From NCBI GenBank assembly GCA_948470475.1, contig OX419342.1:7394196-7458195 (forward strand): a stretch of 64,000 nucleotides of DNA, in the 5' to 3' direction. The position numbers and the translations under genes are program-made. The notes beneath the pieces were generated by a model. That model worked only from the letters and a program-made list of their open reading frames with translations, had not been told where the DNA came from and ran no database searches. This DNA is from Galaxea fascicularis. Taxonomy: Eukaryota; Cnidaria; Anthozoa; Scleractinia; Euphylliidae. This document shows, in pieces, positions 11,201 to 22,343 of this stretch (positions within the stretch are counted from its first letter, which is position 1; every line of letters begins with the position of its first letter).

Positions 11201-14200
11201 AGTGCAGTTTCTCCAAGAGCCTAGCGTGCCACATTGCTTCAGTTTTATGCCTGTTAATTTCTAAGCCGCTGATATTCTTAAAATTGTTTAAGAGCTTCAT
11301 TAGCTGCGAAACGGAATCAACATCGCGAACCAGTATCGTGGTGTCGTCTGCATACTGCGTAATTTTTATTTCTTTATAGCCCACCTGAATACCTCTAATG
11401 GTTGGATCTTTTTGTTGTGCACCAGAGAGAAGCTCAATTCCAATAACGAAGAGTAGACCTGACAAAGGACAACCTTGCCTGACACCTCTTTCCAATAGAA
11501 AAAACTCAGATGCGTGCCCATTATGCAAAACACAGCCAGAGGGCGTTGTTGTGAATGACGTCAAACCAATTTAGGATGTCAGGACCGAAATTAAACCTTT
11601 GTAACGCAGCTTTTAAGTAATCCCATTCAACTGTATCGACGCTTTTCGGAAGTTTAAGAGAATAGCGATGCCGGGTTTTTCCTCTAGCTTAGTGTGAAAC
11701 ATAGCATCCTGAATTAGTTGATTTTATGATTGCTGTGTAATTGAAGTTTCGCACGGACAAGAATTTCCTTTAAGGAATTTTTCCGTTTTGTAAGAAACAA
11801 TTTAGTATTTAACACTGTTAACTCATGTCGTGGTGTTCTTTGAAATTTAATCGTATTAAACTTCAGGGCTGTGCTCTAGCGGCGCTCAGTCGCCTCAGGC
11901 GACCAGGAAGTATTAGTTCTTGCACTAAATTTATATGCTGGGCGCCCAACTACTATTCTTAGAGCACAGCCTTGGTTAAACATTAGTTGTGAAGGTAGTA
12001 TTTTGCCATTTCACAACCCTTCAATGAATTTGCAAAAGTATTTACCACCTTAAATCGAATAAAAAAGTGTGTGTGTGTGTGGTGGGTCTGGTGGTTATTC
12101 ACCAGGGGCACCCAACGAGCAAACTAAGCCAAAAGACCTTTGAGGGATATTTCTAGGCTCCTTGTAATGTTTAAAGACTGTTGAAAGAGTTGTTTTGATC
12201 AGCTAGAAAAATTTGATCTGTTCGGATTTCTTAGCTGAAAATTGAAGTGCCCGAAAATTTTAGGGAATGAAATCTTCATTTCAGAAATTGCTAGCTGAAC
12301 ATTACCTTCGAAGAACTTCTCTGCGAACAATTTGCTCATCCGAAAATCCCAGGCGACCTTTTTAAGAGCCAAAAATTGCAAAAAAACCACTTCCGAAACC
12401 CTAAGGGACCATTTTCTCCTGGATTTCCCTGGTTGCGAATCTTTTAGGTGATGTTTAAGTTAAGAAATCAGTAGCTTTTTGGCAATGCATTATCCGAAAG
12501 CCTTAGAACGAGTAGACTCTTCCGAACAGAGATTTCATCGAAGTTTCTCGTTGGGTGCCCCTGATTCACAAGGTGCAATTTTCTTTCCTTATTTAATTGA
12601 TTTATTACTATCTATTCCCCAAGATCCAGAGGCAGTTTCTCGGAGCGAAACGATAATTCTCTTTGTCCGACCTGACGGAAAATGATTATTACCAAAGCAA
12701 ACAGAACATAGTAAGTAGTGTATGAACAAGCAAGTACATATCAAATGCATAGCAAGTAGATGAGTACAACTTCAAAACGCTTTGAGTTCATAATAGGCAA
12801 CTTCGCCAACGTCCTTCTTCAAATACAAGTACAGTGCCTTTTCTGGATCAAACACTGGGGCAGGTCGATCAGACTCCCCGGTGTTTAATTTAAAATTACT
12901 AGTTTCCCCGGCGTTTATACGAGGCCGGCGTTCAATTGGGGCCCGGCGTTAAATTGAGAAAATATGGTATTCTAAAAAGCTGGTTTGTTCCAAAATTTCA
13001 TGTCTGGAAACATCTTTGTTTCTTTTAAATATACATAGGAAGTTATGGTAACCGAAATTGGCCTGAGAAGTTTCAGGGGTTTTGAGAAACACATGCCAAG
13101 ATCCAGTTGTTTAGGACATGACAATTTTATCGACTAGATAAATCTCCATAAACGCAGACAATATGTAGCTGGTCACGAGCACATTTTACTCGCTGTATAT
13201 TGCACAGCCATTATCAAATGTACTTACATATTTTTTAGGGCAGCTTTCTTTTTCTGAGTTGAATGTGTGATACCACTGTCATGCTTGTTGAAGTATTTGC
13301 TAATGACAGACTTTAAAGGTTTTCCTTCTTTGTTGTCTTCAGTTACCTTTGGATTAAAAAGAAAACAAAACAATTTAACATGATTCCACATGCACCTAAA
13401 AATGCTGGTTTAAATGCCTGACAACATTCCATACCATACCACAACCTCTTAACCTAAGACCATTCAGACTGAAACTCAGACTTTAGTACAGAGAAAATCC
13501 CCTGCCCCTGGCCCTTAAAGTGCACCTAACCCTAAAACATTTTTTCCCTAAAATAAATCTTTGTACCTTTTCGAAAAGCATTGTACCATGTTTTGTTCTT
13601 TTTTGCTAAATGTTGACTTTTTATAGGCTTCCAAACTTACACATACAAAAAAATAAGCATCATTTGGTACATGACAGAGTGAGAAGGGGCATGGGTATAT
13701 TCTTGATTTGCATCGCATTACGTCTTTGTAAACATGCAAGCAAAGCAGTTTTTGACGTCAAATCAAGGATAGGCCCACGCCCTTTCTCACTCACAATTTA
13801 AATGTATCAAACAAATCTTTGTGGGCCACATACCCCTGACTCTGATTGCATAATAAGTGAATCCAAGGATATCTGGCCGACTGTCACTTTAAGCTTCTCA
13901 GGGAAGAAATTTAAGCTTTGATAACCACCTCCTGAAAACATCCAGTATATGTAAACCAACAAGACCAGCACAAGTCATATAAAGGGCATAAATGACAGTT
14001 TTGCAAAACTGGTAACATCATTTTTAAAGAAAACTGATAATGAACCAATATGTTTTCCAGCTTTTCAAAGTAATATTACAAACTTGTGACATAGCCTCTT
14101 TACAAAGTCATCAAAGATATCATGTATCCTATGTTCTGCGATAATCTTGACAATACAGTATCTACAAACCCCCTCCCCTCCCTTCTAAGCCAAGCAAAAA

Positions 14201-17200
14201 ATCTGCTAAATCTCTTATAATATCTACGTTCAAATTATCACAAAATACTTGAAACATTTGGTGAGTGACACAACCAATGAAGCAATGCACACATGTGTGT
14301 ATTTGTAATTTGAGTATAAAAAACTACATGTAGTATTGAAGTACTGAGCCCCACCAGTTTTCTAGTGCATCAACAAGCCAAGGTCGTGCTCTAAGAAAAG
14401 TAGTTGAACACCCAAAATCTCTAAACCTTTGAAATCCATGGTGCCCAGTACATAGGTTTGGTGCCGTAACTAACATTTCCTGGTTGCCCAAAGGCAAAAG
14501 TAAGTTGCCAGAGGCAACCAGGCATTGCAAAAGCACAGACCTGATCAGGTTATACAATAAACATTTTGTAGTTATAGTCACCTGAATATTCAGAGTCTTT
14601 CACATTTTTCCCTTCAAATTTTCCATGTAATTCCTGTTTCACACAAGTAACAAAGAGATAACATGTCTTAATTGACAAACGTACCATGTAAAGTAAAGGA
14701 CTGGTAAAAAAACTTCAGTGGTTCACTCAACCTTTCTAACTGGTCATGAAAAAATTAATTACATACAGAACGTTCCTTAAATAATCATCCCTACCTGTTT
14801 TGAGCGGATCAAAACAGTCTGTCTGCATTTCCTTCTCTTTACAAACTGATAGTTTATGAGTAATTCAGAATCTAATGGGTTGAAGCAAAGAACATTGAAT
14901 CAATTTAACGACTGTATTGGATAGCCGCCTTGTACTGCCCTAGTAGGTCAATTAATTTTTCGAATTTTTGAATTGAGGATTCATGGTATGCCTTTACTTG
15001 TAACTCATCAATCAGGTCAACCCAAAAAACTCCTTCTGAGGTGCTACAAATGATTTTGCCAACACAAGACACGTCAATGTCTCCATACCAGGAAGTGTTT
15101 CATGGCTTTCACAGCGTGACGTCTTTCCATTTTTCTTTTTGCTTTTTTCAGGTGGAGCCATAACTCTTGCTAGAATAACATCTTCCAACTTGGAAATTAG
15201 CCTCTGTCAAGAAAAAGACTCAGTTACATCAAATTATTTAGCACATGTTTGATATTTTGATCAGGACATTCATTTCCAAGATCCCGTTCAAAATTTGTAC
15301 CCTAAAACATTCTAGTTAAAAATATAAATACACTTCAAAATGACATCAATGTGTTAAAATCAAAAGTTAAAACAGACCATAAACAGGACAGTAGTCAAAG
15401 AGACAATAACAACAGAACAAGGAACATGCTTTCAGTTATAGCAGATCACCATTCTTTAGAGAGATTTTGCATTTCAAGACCAAACATGATAACAAGCCAT
15501 GTCTGAATTGTAGCAGAATGTAATTTGTTGTCCCACCTGCCCTTGCCCTCATGCCAGTACACTCTGGATTTGCTGTTGCTGGGGATTTGGAGATCTCCTG
15601 TCTAAATTCGCAACCATGTTCCCAGAATTTATTACAGGGTGTATCTTGGTGTCCGGGGGAGGAGCTGGGGAAGGGAGGAAGAGGGGATGGGGGGGGTTGG
15701 ACTCCCCCACCCCCCACTTTTTTTGGAAAGAAAAATAAATTCAGTAAAATATATTTACAAAATGAAAAGTACTTTCACAGAACAATCGTGGTCAGCTGCA
15801 GCTGGCAGACCTCAATCCTAAGTCTGATGGAATATTTCTTGTGAATTAAACCAAGTTATATGCATTTTAACCCTTATTAGAGTCGGCCCTTTTCCCCAAT
15901 TAAAGAGGTAGGAAGAGCCCCCGCACTGTAAAAACTGCTCCACAGGGCCTGGCTGTGCCTCTCTCCCTCCTGGGATAGGAAGAGAAGAATCCCTAGAACA
16001 AGGCTGCAAAATTAGCTCAGATGCAAAGACCATTGACAACTTACCGTAAAATGTTCTTCACTAAACCACCTGAAGCTGCTGTGTTTATTCTCCTTCAATG
16101 TTTGCTTTAAACAGCAAGGCTGTACACAAATTTCAACTATTACAATTGTTCTTTCAAATACCTTAAAAGCAATAAACAAGCATTTAAGAAGACAAAAACT
16201 TGAGAGAAAATAAAGTTCAAGTACAGATGAATAAATGCATGCCAACCCTTCTAAATCAAAATAATATTGATCCTCTCTCAGTGAAAAGCCCCATACAGCG
16301 ATAAAGAAATTAAAAATGCACAGAGATTTAAGCGTTTCTTTCATGCCAGAAAATTGTTGATCAAATTTGTTTACTCCCCAAATTTAAAATTTTGCTGTTT
16401 TGTCCGATGTAATTCTAAAATGGAGTGAGGCACATCTTTTGTTACTGTTTCTTTCACTATTTCCTTCCCAACAAAAAATGTCCCAGGATTTGCATGTGTA
16501 CATATTCATGCAGTAGGCTGCATGCATTGTAATTCCACAATGCACATGCATGACGTTGGCACATGCATCATCTGAAATATAAATTATGCACTTGATTCGA
16601 CCAATCACAACGTGGCAATTCTTCAAACAGAAGTACAAAGCTCCATAATGTGCACATGTGACGTAGGGTGCAAGCATTATTACTGAAATGTAATGCTATC
16701 ATTGGTTAAATTATTCAACCAATGATAGCTACAACCAGTTGCAAAATTGTTGAGATATTCGCAATCAAAAACATCTTTTCCTTCTCTAAAATGCTGCTGC
16801 TAAGAAATTTGTGAGATACAACACACAACCCCTCCCTCTCCCCCTTTCAAAGTTGTTCCTCAAAGTTTCGAACATGGTGTTGAATTGTTAGCAACTTTGA
16901 TAAGAGGGGGAGGGGGAGGGAAAGCAGAAGATCATGGAAACATCATTGAAGGCCAAATGGTGTACAGTGTCTCAAGTATTTTTGCAACTTGTTGCAGTGC
17001 AGCCAATTCTTTGAACATTTTATAAGTACGCAAACATTCTGTGACGCAAATTCCATTCAGGCTTCCCGTTTATCGAACAGTTATGATGCACGTATAATCA
17101 TCACTGCCATACCGGCCCAACCCTTTTCCATAAACGACGAGCTTGAAGGGAATTTGAGTCGTATTGTAAATTGATTTGTTTTGATATATATAGCAGGACG

Positions 17201-18379
17201 TAACATGTCGATCAAAGTCGATCATCGAAAACGTAGTCGATAAGTCGATACTACTCGATAGTTGTCGATAATTGTCAATCGACAAGTTAAATTTGTCGAT
17301 AAAAGTCGATAATCACAACATTTTTAAAACTGATTATCGATTTTATCGACAAAAACACAGACAAATGTCACGAAATTCAAGTATTTCTAAGCAAACCAAT
17401 AATAGCTCGAACGACTTTTTTGATGAAAGTGTAACCAGCTCTAAAGTTAATCTGTATTCAATAAAGCTAAATAAAAACCTGAACAACCAAGTGGTCTGTT
17501 ATTCATTATAGAATAGAATGTTTAAATTACCTCGAGAAACAATCGATTAACAGTTTCAGCTTAGCGAAATCGCGATCTACAACTCGGACCAACCTAGTTC
17601 CCAGGGTCTCTCTAGGCGGGAAAGATGAGAAATCCTGTTTCTTAGGGGAGACAGAACGTATTTCAGAGATTCCATATGAAATGATTTGCGTAATAAAAAA
17701 CTTTTGCTGGAAGAAAAGGGTACTTTCTCTGTGGTTATTCAGGTTTATACGAGCGTACAATTACAGTGCAAAAGCGGTAAAATGAAGTCTTGGTATAGCC
17801 AATGCTGCTTTATTGATCTTTGCTCGGCAACTGTACTCTTTTTTTCCCGCCTTACATCGTTTTTTGTATTTCCGATTCTTGTCGATTGAAATCGATCGAA
17901 ATCGATCAAAATCAATCATAATCGAACAAAGTCGATAATCACAAGAAATTGTGTGATCGACTTTTATCGATTTCTGATATTTGTCGATTGATTAATATCG
18001 ACAACAATCGACGACGATCGAATTTTATCGACTATCGGAATTATCGACATGATACGTCCTGATATAGCTGCAATCCGAACAGAACAAAGCCCCTTATATT
18101 AGTTAGTCTATATATTTTTTTTTCTGAGTCACTTCTCATTTGCTCAACAAGAGCATGTAAATACCATATCACAAGCGGAGATTTAGCTACATGCAAGCTT
18201 AAAGACTTAAAGCTTACCTCATTTCTTTCCAAAATTGCGCGCGAGAACTTGGGCTTTGAATATAAGCTTAGAGTTGATTTGTTTAAATATTGAATGCACA
18301 TATGGTCAAACGATAGAGGATGCCCAAATGGTGGACTCACCTTTGCAAAGATCGTGTTATTCCTCGTATTTTTCGCCAT
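5242..18379 (-). CDS. Multi-exon nuclear-type gene, family not recognised
   Basis: Hand-built minus-strand model. Exons with good GT/AG sites and matching phases: 18379-18341 (ATG, reads MAKNTRNNTIFAK), 18253-18218, 16119-16045, 15190ish-15080ish (RLISKLEDVILARV...), 13346-13228, 9727-8703, 7590-7564, 7344-7266, 7141-7057, 6440-6401, 5357-5242 (stop TAA at 5244-5242). From 13346 on, every junction keeps frame. Between the ~15080 and 13346 exons the phases do not match, so at least one exon is missing; 14632-14581 is a weak candidate. The product is hydrophilic, rich in Ser, Lys, Glu and basic clusters; the last ~130 residues look helical (TLDQTEQLVWELASELREI; FTEEQRDIIMDVLTAMF). This suggests a nuclear protein, perhaps chromatin or DNA-repair related, but that is inference. 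It is divergent from the Rab15-like gene. Confidence 0.6.
8703..9727 (-). CDS. Large central exon of the unknown nuclear-type gene
   Basis: 1025 nt, open throughout, acceptor TTGTTCATGCAG and donor AAG|GTAAGG. The upstream exon (13346-13228) ends in phase 2 and this exon supplies the third base, giving ...ALKNMNKKDDPQKK. The ~341 residues are highly charged with acidic/serine patches (YDSESDSMEYDS, RKESDSD) and many Lys/Arg pairs (KKTTLKKRTAKTK, KRSGRPAKRKVNKR) that look like bipartite nuclear localisation signals; the GRPAKRK stretch resembles an AT-hook core. No enzyme motif seen. Most of it is predicted disordered from composition. The open frame runs on to 8509 past the donor, but that part is intron. 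Confidence 0.7.
10100..11700 (-). pseudogene. L1/Tx1-like LINE reverse transcriptase remnant
   Basis: Minus strand. 11564-11199 carries RT motifs: RGVRQGCPLSGLLF (motif 4 region), TQYADDTTILV (catalytic YADD) and GLEINRHKTEAMW. 11128-10856 continues with LTLTGKTNIVKTLGLAKLVY, and 10859-10155 with ALKIAWIKRI and VYNQIIWTNRNIRLDGK, the conserved region after RT in L1/Tx1 elements. A frameshift near 10870 and loss of the N-terminal endonuclease show it is dead. It lies in the intron between exons 13228 and 9727 of the unknown gene, in the same orientation. Confidence 0.82.
11865..11975. repeat. Short inverted-repeat element
   Basis: Ends AGGGCTGTGCTCTAG and, inverted, AAGGCTGTGCTCTAAG flank about 80 bp with no coding potential. 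This is a small non-autonomous DNA element; target-site duplication not resolved. Confidence 0.5.
12103..12563. mobile_element. 461-bp TIR element, family CAGGGGCACC, copy 1
   Basis: Begins CAGGGGCACCCAACGAG and ends with the exact inverse CTCGTTGGGTGCCCCTG. It is flanked on both sides by ATTCAC, an apparent 6-bp target-site duplication. No open frame of note. A diverged second copy lies at 53092-53526, sharing TTTGATCTGTTCGGAT near the same internal position. Non-autonomous; superfamily not assigned. Confidence 0.8.
12830..13115. repeat. Degraded interspersed repeat
   Basis: Contains repeated CCCCGG(T/C)GTTTA-type words (12880-12950) and then about 130 bp resembling 19970-20110 (TATTCTAAAAAGCTGG shared, and GAGAAGTTTC(A/G)GG). 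Probably two fragments of older inverted-repeat elements. Confidence 0.4.
17194..18061. mobile_element. 868-bp TIR element with TCGAT-rich subterminal arrays
   Basis: Begins CAGGACGTAACATGTCGAT; the inverse of the right end is CAGGACGTATCATGTCGAT. ATATAG lies directly outside both ends, a 6-bp target-site duplication. Both subterminal regions (17208-17345 and 17880-18055) are dense with TCGAT/ATCGA words, more than 25 in all, while the middle ~500 bp has few. No transposase is encoded. The clustered motif looks like multiple transposase binding sites. It lies in an intron of the unknown minus-strand gene. Confidence 0.8.
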
Positions 18380-18682
18380 TGTGTCTGAAAATAATCTTAG
18401 CTACACGACTACCGCCATTTTGGAAAGAAGTCCTCAACTAAGTCTGGGTACTAGTCATGGAAAGTTGAAAAAGATTGGGAACTAACTAGTAAAAACCTGA
18501 AAAGTACTGGATCCTAGCAAATTTAAAAATGGCGCCGAAGAAGATTCAATTTCGTCAGAATCGGAAGGAAGCTTATGTTATCATGAATATTTCATTTGAA
18601 GTTGCCTAGCATACCGCCAACTTTGCTTAGAGAGCTGCGTTCCGCTGAATGGTTGACTGCCCGTATAATTGGATGACGGAAA
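18380..18682. promoter_or_regulatory. Divergent promoter, unknown gene / Rab15-like
   Basis: 303 bp separate the two start codons on opposite strands. On the minus strand CCAAAATGGCGG (about 18412-18423) and on the plus strand AAAATGGCGCCG (about 18526) resemble the YY1 core AANATGGCG. No TATA box was recognised. Head-to-head layout with such motifs is typical of housekeeping promoters; actual start sites are unknown. Confidence 0.55.
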
Positions 18683-21600
18683 ATGGCGAAAAGTTACGAT
18701 TACTTGTTCAAAATTTTACTGATCGGCGATTCTGGAGTAGGGAAGACGTGTATCCTGTGTAGATTCGCAAACAACGAGTTTAACAGATCGCATATATCAA
18801 CGATAGGTAAGCTCATTAGGAAATCTTCTTGCTTTTAAAATCATTGTTGACATCGGCGGGTTGTCAAATACCTGCCATATAAAGCTTTTTCCATAAAATA
18901 TTTCTACCTTTACAGGAATCGATTTTAAAATGAAGACGATTGTAGTGGAGGGGAAAAGGATCAGAATTCAGATGTGGTAAGTCGAGCTTTGGTGAATAGC
19001 CCTTTCTTTCGTAGTTTGTTACACGGGTTTCTTTACCGGTCAGTCGGCATAATAATTTTTAAACAAAGAGGGAATGAGGGAGGGCTGTATTCGTTAGTTT
19101 TATTCTTTCCGATTAATTACAACAACAATGACGTTTTTCTGTGTGTTTTGAGCGTTCTAAGAACAGTAAGAACTTAAGTAGTTCGAAAGCGAAGGTTTCT
19201 TGTAACAATTTTACCCTTCGTTAGACACTCAGTGGATCGAAACTGACCGGTACAAGACAAGTAATATGTAAAACGCGTTGTAAAGTCATGCCATATGTTA
19301 TTACTTGGAAACGAAGCAGCTCTTCCTCTTTCTTTCTTTCTCGCAGGAAGCTGAAATAACTCTTTCGTTTTAGATTGCGTCTGAATCAAAAAATAATTGG
19401 TCGATTGAAAAAATGTTGTTGACAGTTCAGTTATGTTTTTATTCTGCTTACTGGGAATGCAATATCATTCTCAGGCATATCATGACCCTGGCGAAGTTTT
19501 GAAGCTGTAAGTATGTTGGATGGTAGCCATGGCAGTTTACGGCCAAGTTGAAAGAATCAACAAAACATGCAGCTAACACTTGTTGCGTTAAAGGAATAAA
19601 TCGATTTATCCTAGGATAAAAACGTTAAGACCGTGTTTACGCGTTGAAATCGTCTTATTTTTTATTTAAACTTCGGCATTTTTTTATTCAGATCTCACTT
19701 GTATAACGGTTAATATGAACGTAGTCCACTTTGTGTAACGCTAGTATCTAATTTACAGATTTATTTTTTCACGCTAATATAGCTTTGAGGTTAAGTACCA
19801 TGTCCTTATGAAACTATTTAGAGCAATGTTGACGTAGAAAGTTTTTTAATGCGTATATTATACGGCGCGCAATGGCTAATTTTTTATCTAGACGCCCCTG
19901 AAGGGTCCGTTTCTCGAAAGCCCCGGAAACTTTTCGGGCCCGAAAAGCTATTTCTAAAACTGCAAACCGCGTATTCTAAAAAGCTGGTGTTTAACTATGA
20001 TTTCAAGAGACGAAAGGGAAAATTTGTTGCAAAATTTCATCACTGTAAATATCTTCGAAGGAAATTATCGCACCCGAAATGGGCCCGAGAAGTTTCGGGA
20101 GTTTCGAGAAACGCGCGCCTTCAAAGGCTGGATAGAGCTATCCACCGGATAAATATGTATCCAGTGGATAATGCAATTAGCTTTCCCAACGCTTAACCGC
20201 TGGATAGTGATTTATCCGGTGCTGCCGTATAAAGAGTTGATTTGATTGTTTGAATTCCGCTCAGATGCTTTAACAGGGGTTCAGTTTTTCAAGAATGACT
20301 TGAAAAAAATTTTGGTTGATGACTCAGTTTTTCCTGTCATGACTGTTGATGTCAAGAAACTTACTATTTTCAATTTTTGTCTACAAAGAATACTAAAATT
20401 AGCATGTTACCAGTTCAAGGAATATCAGGCTAATTAATATTTGGACGAAGTATCTGCAGATTGTTGATTGAATTTTCAGTTGACTTCCCCAACAGCACAC
20501 CTTAGCATAGCTTAAATTCCCTTTCCAGAATATTCTTTGGTTATGTTATGCAGTGGACAAAGATCTAGAGGCTGACTGTTTTTTCCTTAAACTGTTGCAC
20601 CATCTGGCCTGTGAAGAAATAAATATTTTACACACAAATGTTGTTTTTCTGGAAACTGCTCAATGCAAATTAACTGTACTTTGTAACAAAATCAGCGTCT
20701 TTTATTTTAACCCTTGCACATCAGAGATGGCACTCGAACTTTATACAAGAAATATTCTCACTTTGTAAAATATTGAAAGAGAACAGCCTCACAGCAACAT
20801 GAAGAGTTGTCTCGATCGAACTTTAAAATATTGCCCAACAGCTTTCTTATGAATGGTCGTCAGCGAGGGATTTTATCAATAGACTCACAACTTAAGGTAT
20901 CCCCTACAGGAAAAGAAACAGTACCATTGACTAAAAACCACAAAATACGTTTTATCTGCTGCTAGGGAAACAGCACCTCAGGAAAGTAATATTCAATATT
21001 TTATTAGCTTTTGTTTGGAATGGTCACGATTCTAGATTTTATTCACAAACTCAACAGGCAAATGCCCAGTATACCATAATGAAAAGTACCACCAGAGAAG
21101 AGTGTTCAGAAGCTGTCATTTAAAAAGGCTTAACTTTACAGTTGTAGCTTAAATAAAATACACTACAAGACCTTTCTGCCCAGAGGATGCTTTTGGAATT
21201 TTTTTTAAACAAGTACAAAGCACAAGACACATGCATGGAGTATGCTGCAAGAGGGAGAGAAAAATCTCACGCTTCACTTTCGGCTAAATAAATGCCTGAT
21301 ATGCAGGCTATCACACTTGAGGCTTCTCGACATACATGTAGACTGTAGTCAAACAAGGGAAATTCCTAAATAACATATTTATTATCTCATTATGCATGTT
21401 ACTTTTGAAGACAGGAGCTGCTAATTTTAATATTATTGGTTTCTGTTGACTTAAAATATGAATGCTTGTTCTAGAAAGGTCAACTAAGTCTAGACATCAG
21501 TTGGGCGGTAAGTTATTTTTTTGTAAATTGAATAGGTAATGAGGCAAGGGATAATAAACACACTGATTGGCATTTTATTATATTAGGGATACAGCTGGGC

Positions 21601-22306
21601 AGGAGAGATATGAAACAATCACAACACAGTACTACAGACGAGCTCATGTAAGTGCCAACCAAAAGAAATCTGTCAGAGTTTTGTCTGTGGAGAAAAGTAA
21701 CAAATTCAATCCTCTTGGCTAATAAATAAATTTCCTGCATGTGTCACTGCACATGATAACTAAGACATAAGAAATTTCTTAGCTCTCGTGTTTGCTCTGC
21801 AAGCATGGTTTACAGACTTATCTTTTCCTCAGTATTTAGAACACTCCTTCTCATACTTTATTGCAAATGTATAACTTCCTTTTTTGGTGATGGTGATAAG
21901 TACATGATTTGCTTTTTTTCACTTTGATTATCTTACAGGGTATAATTTTAGTATATGATATCACAAGACAGGAAACATTCAATAATATTCGAAAATGGCT
22001 CAGATATGTTGATGAGGTAAATGTTGCCAGATAATCTAGATTTAAGTATTCAGTAGGCTAAAAAAGTGACCTTATGCAAATCAAGACTTGTAATTAAGTT
22101 TATAGCTAGAAAATTTGATAACATGTTATACAGCTAACTTGTCAAAAATTATATATAATATATATATATATATATATTTGTTTTAATTTATAGCAGTATT
22201 TACTATTGGATCTGACTTGAGCTTGTCTTGGACAAAAAAGTATTGTTTTTTTAACCCCATCGTTTAGCTAGAAAATTTGATAACATGTTATACAGCTAAC
22301 TTGTCA

Positions 22307-22343
<37 letters not shown>

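Noticed and set aside
16384..16677. 97-codon minus-strand frame with Cys/His-rich composition
   Set aside because: No splice sites or motif; composition comes from GCATGCA-type words.
19849..20196. 115-codon plus-strand frame
   Set aside because: Lies across an inverted-repeat element in a Rab15-like intron and mirrors its palindromic sequence.
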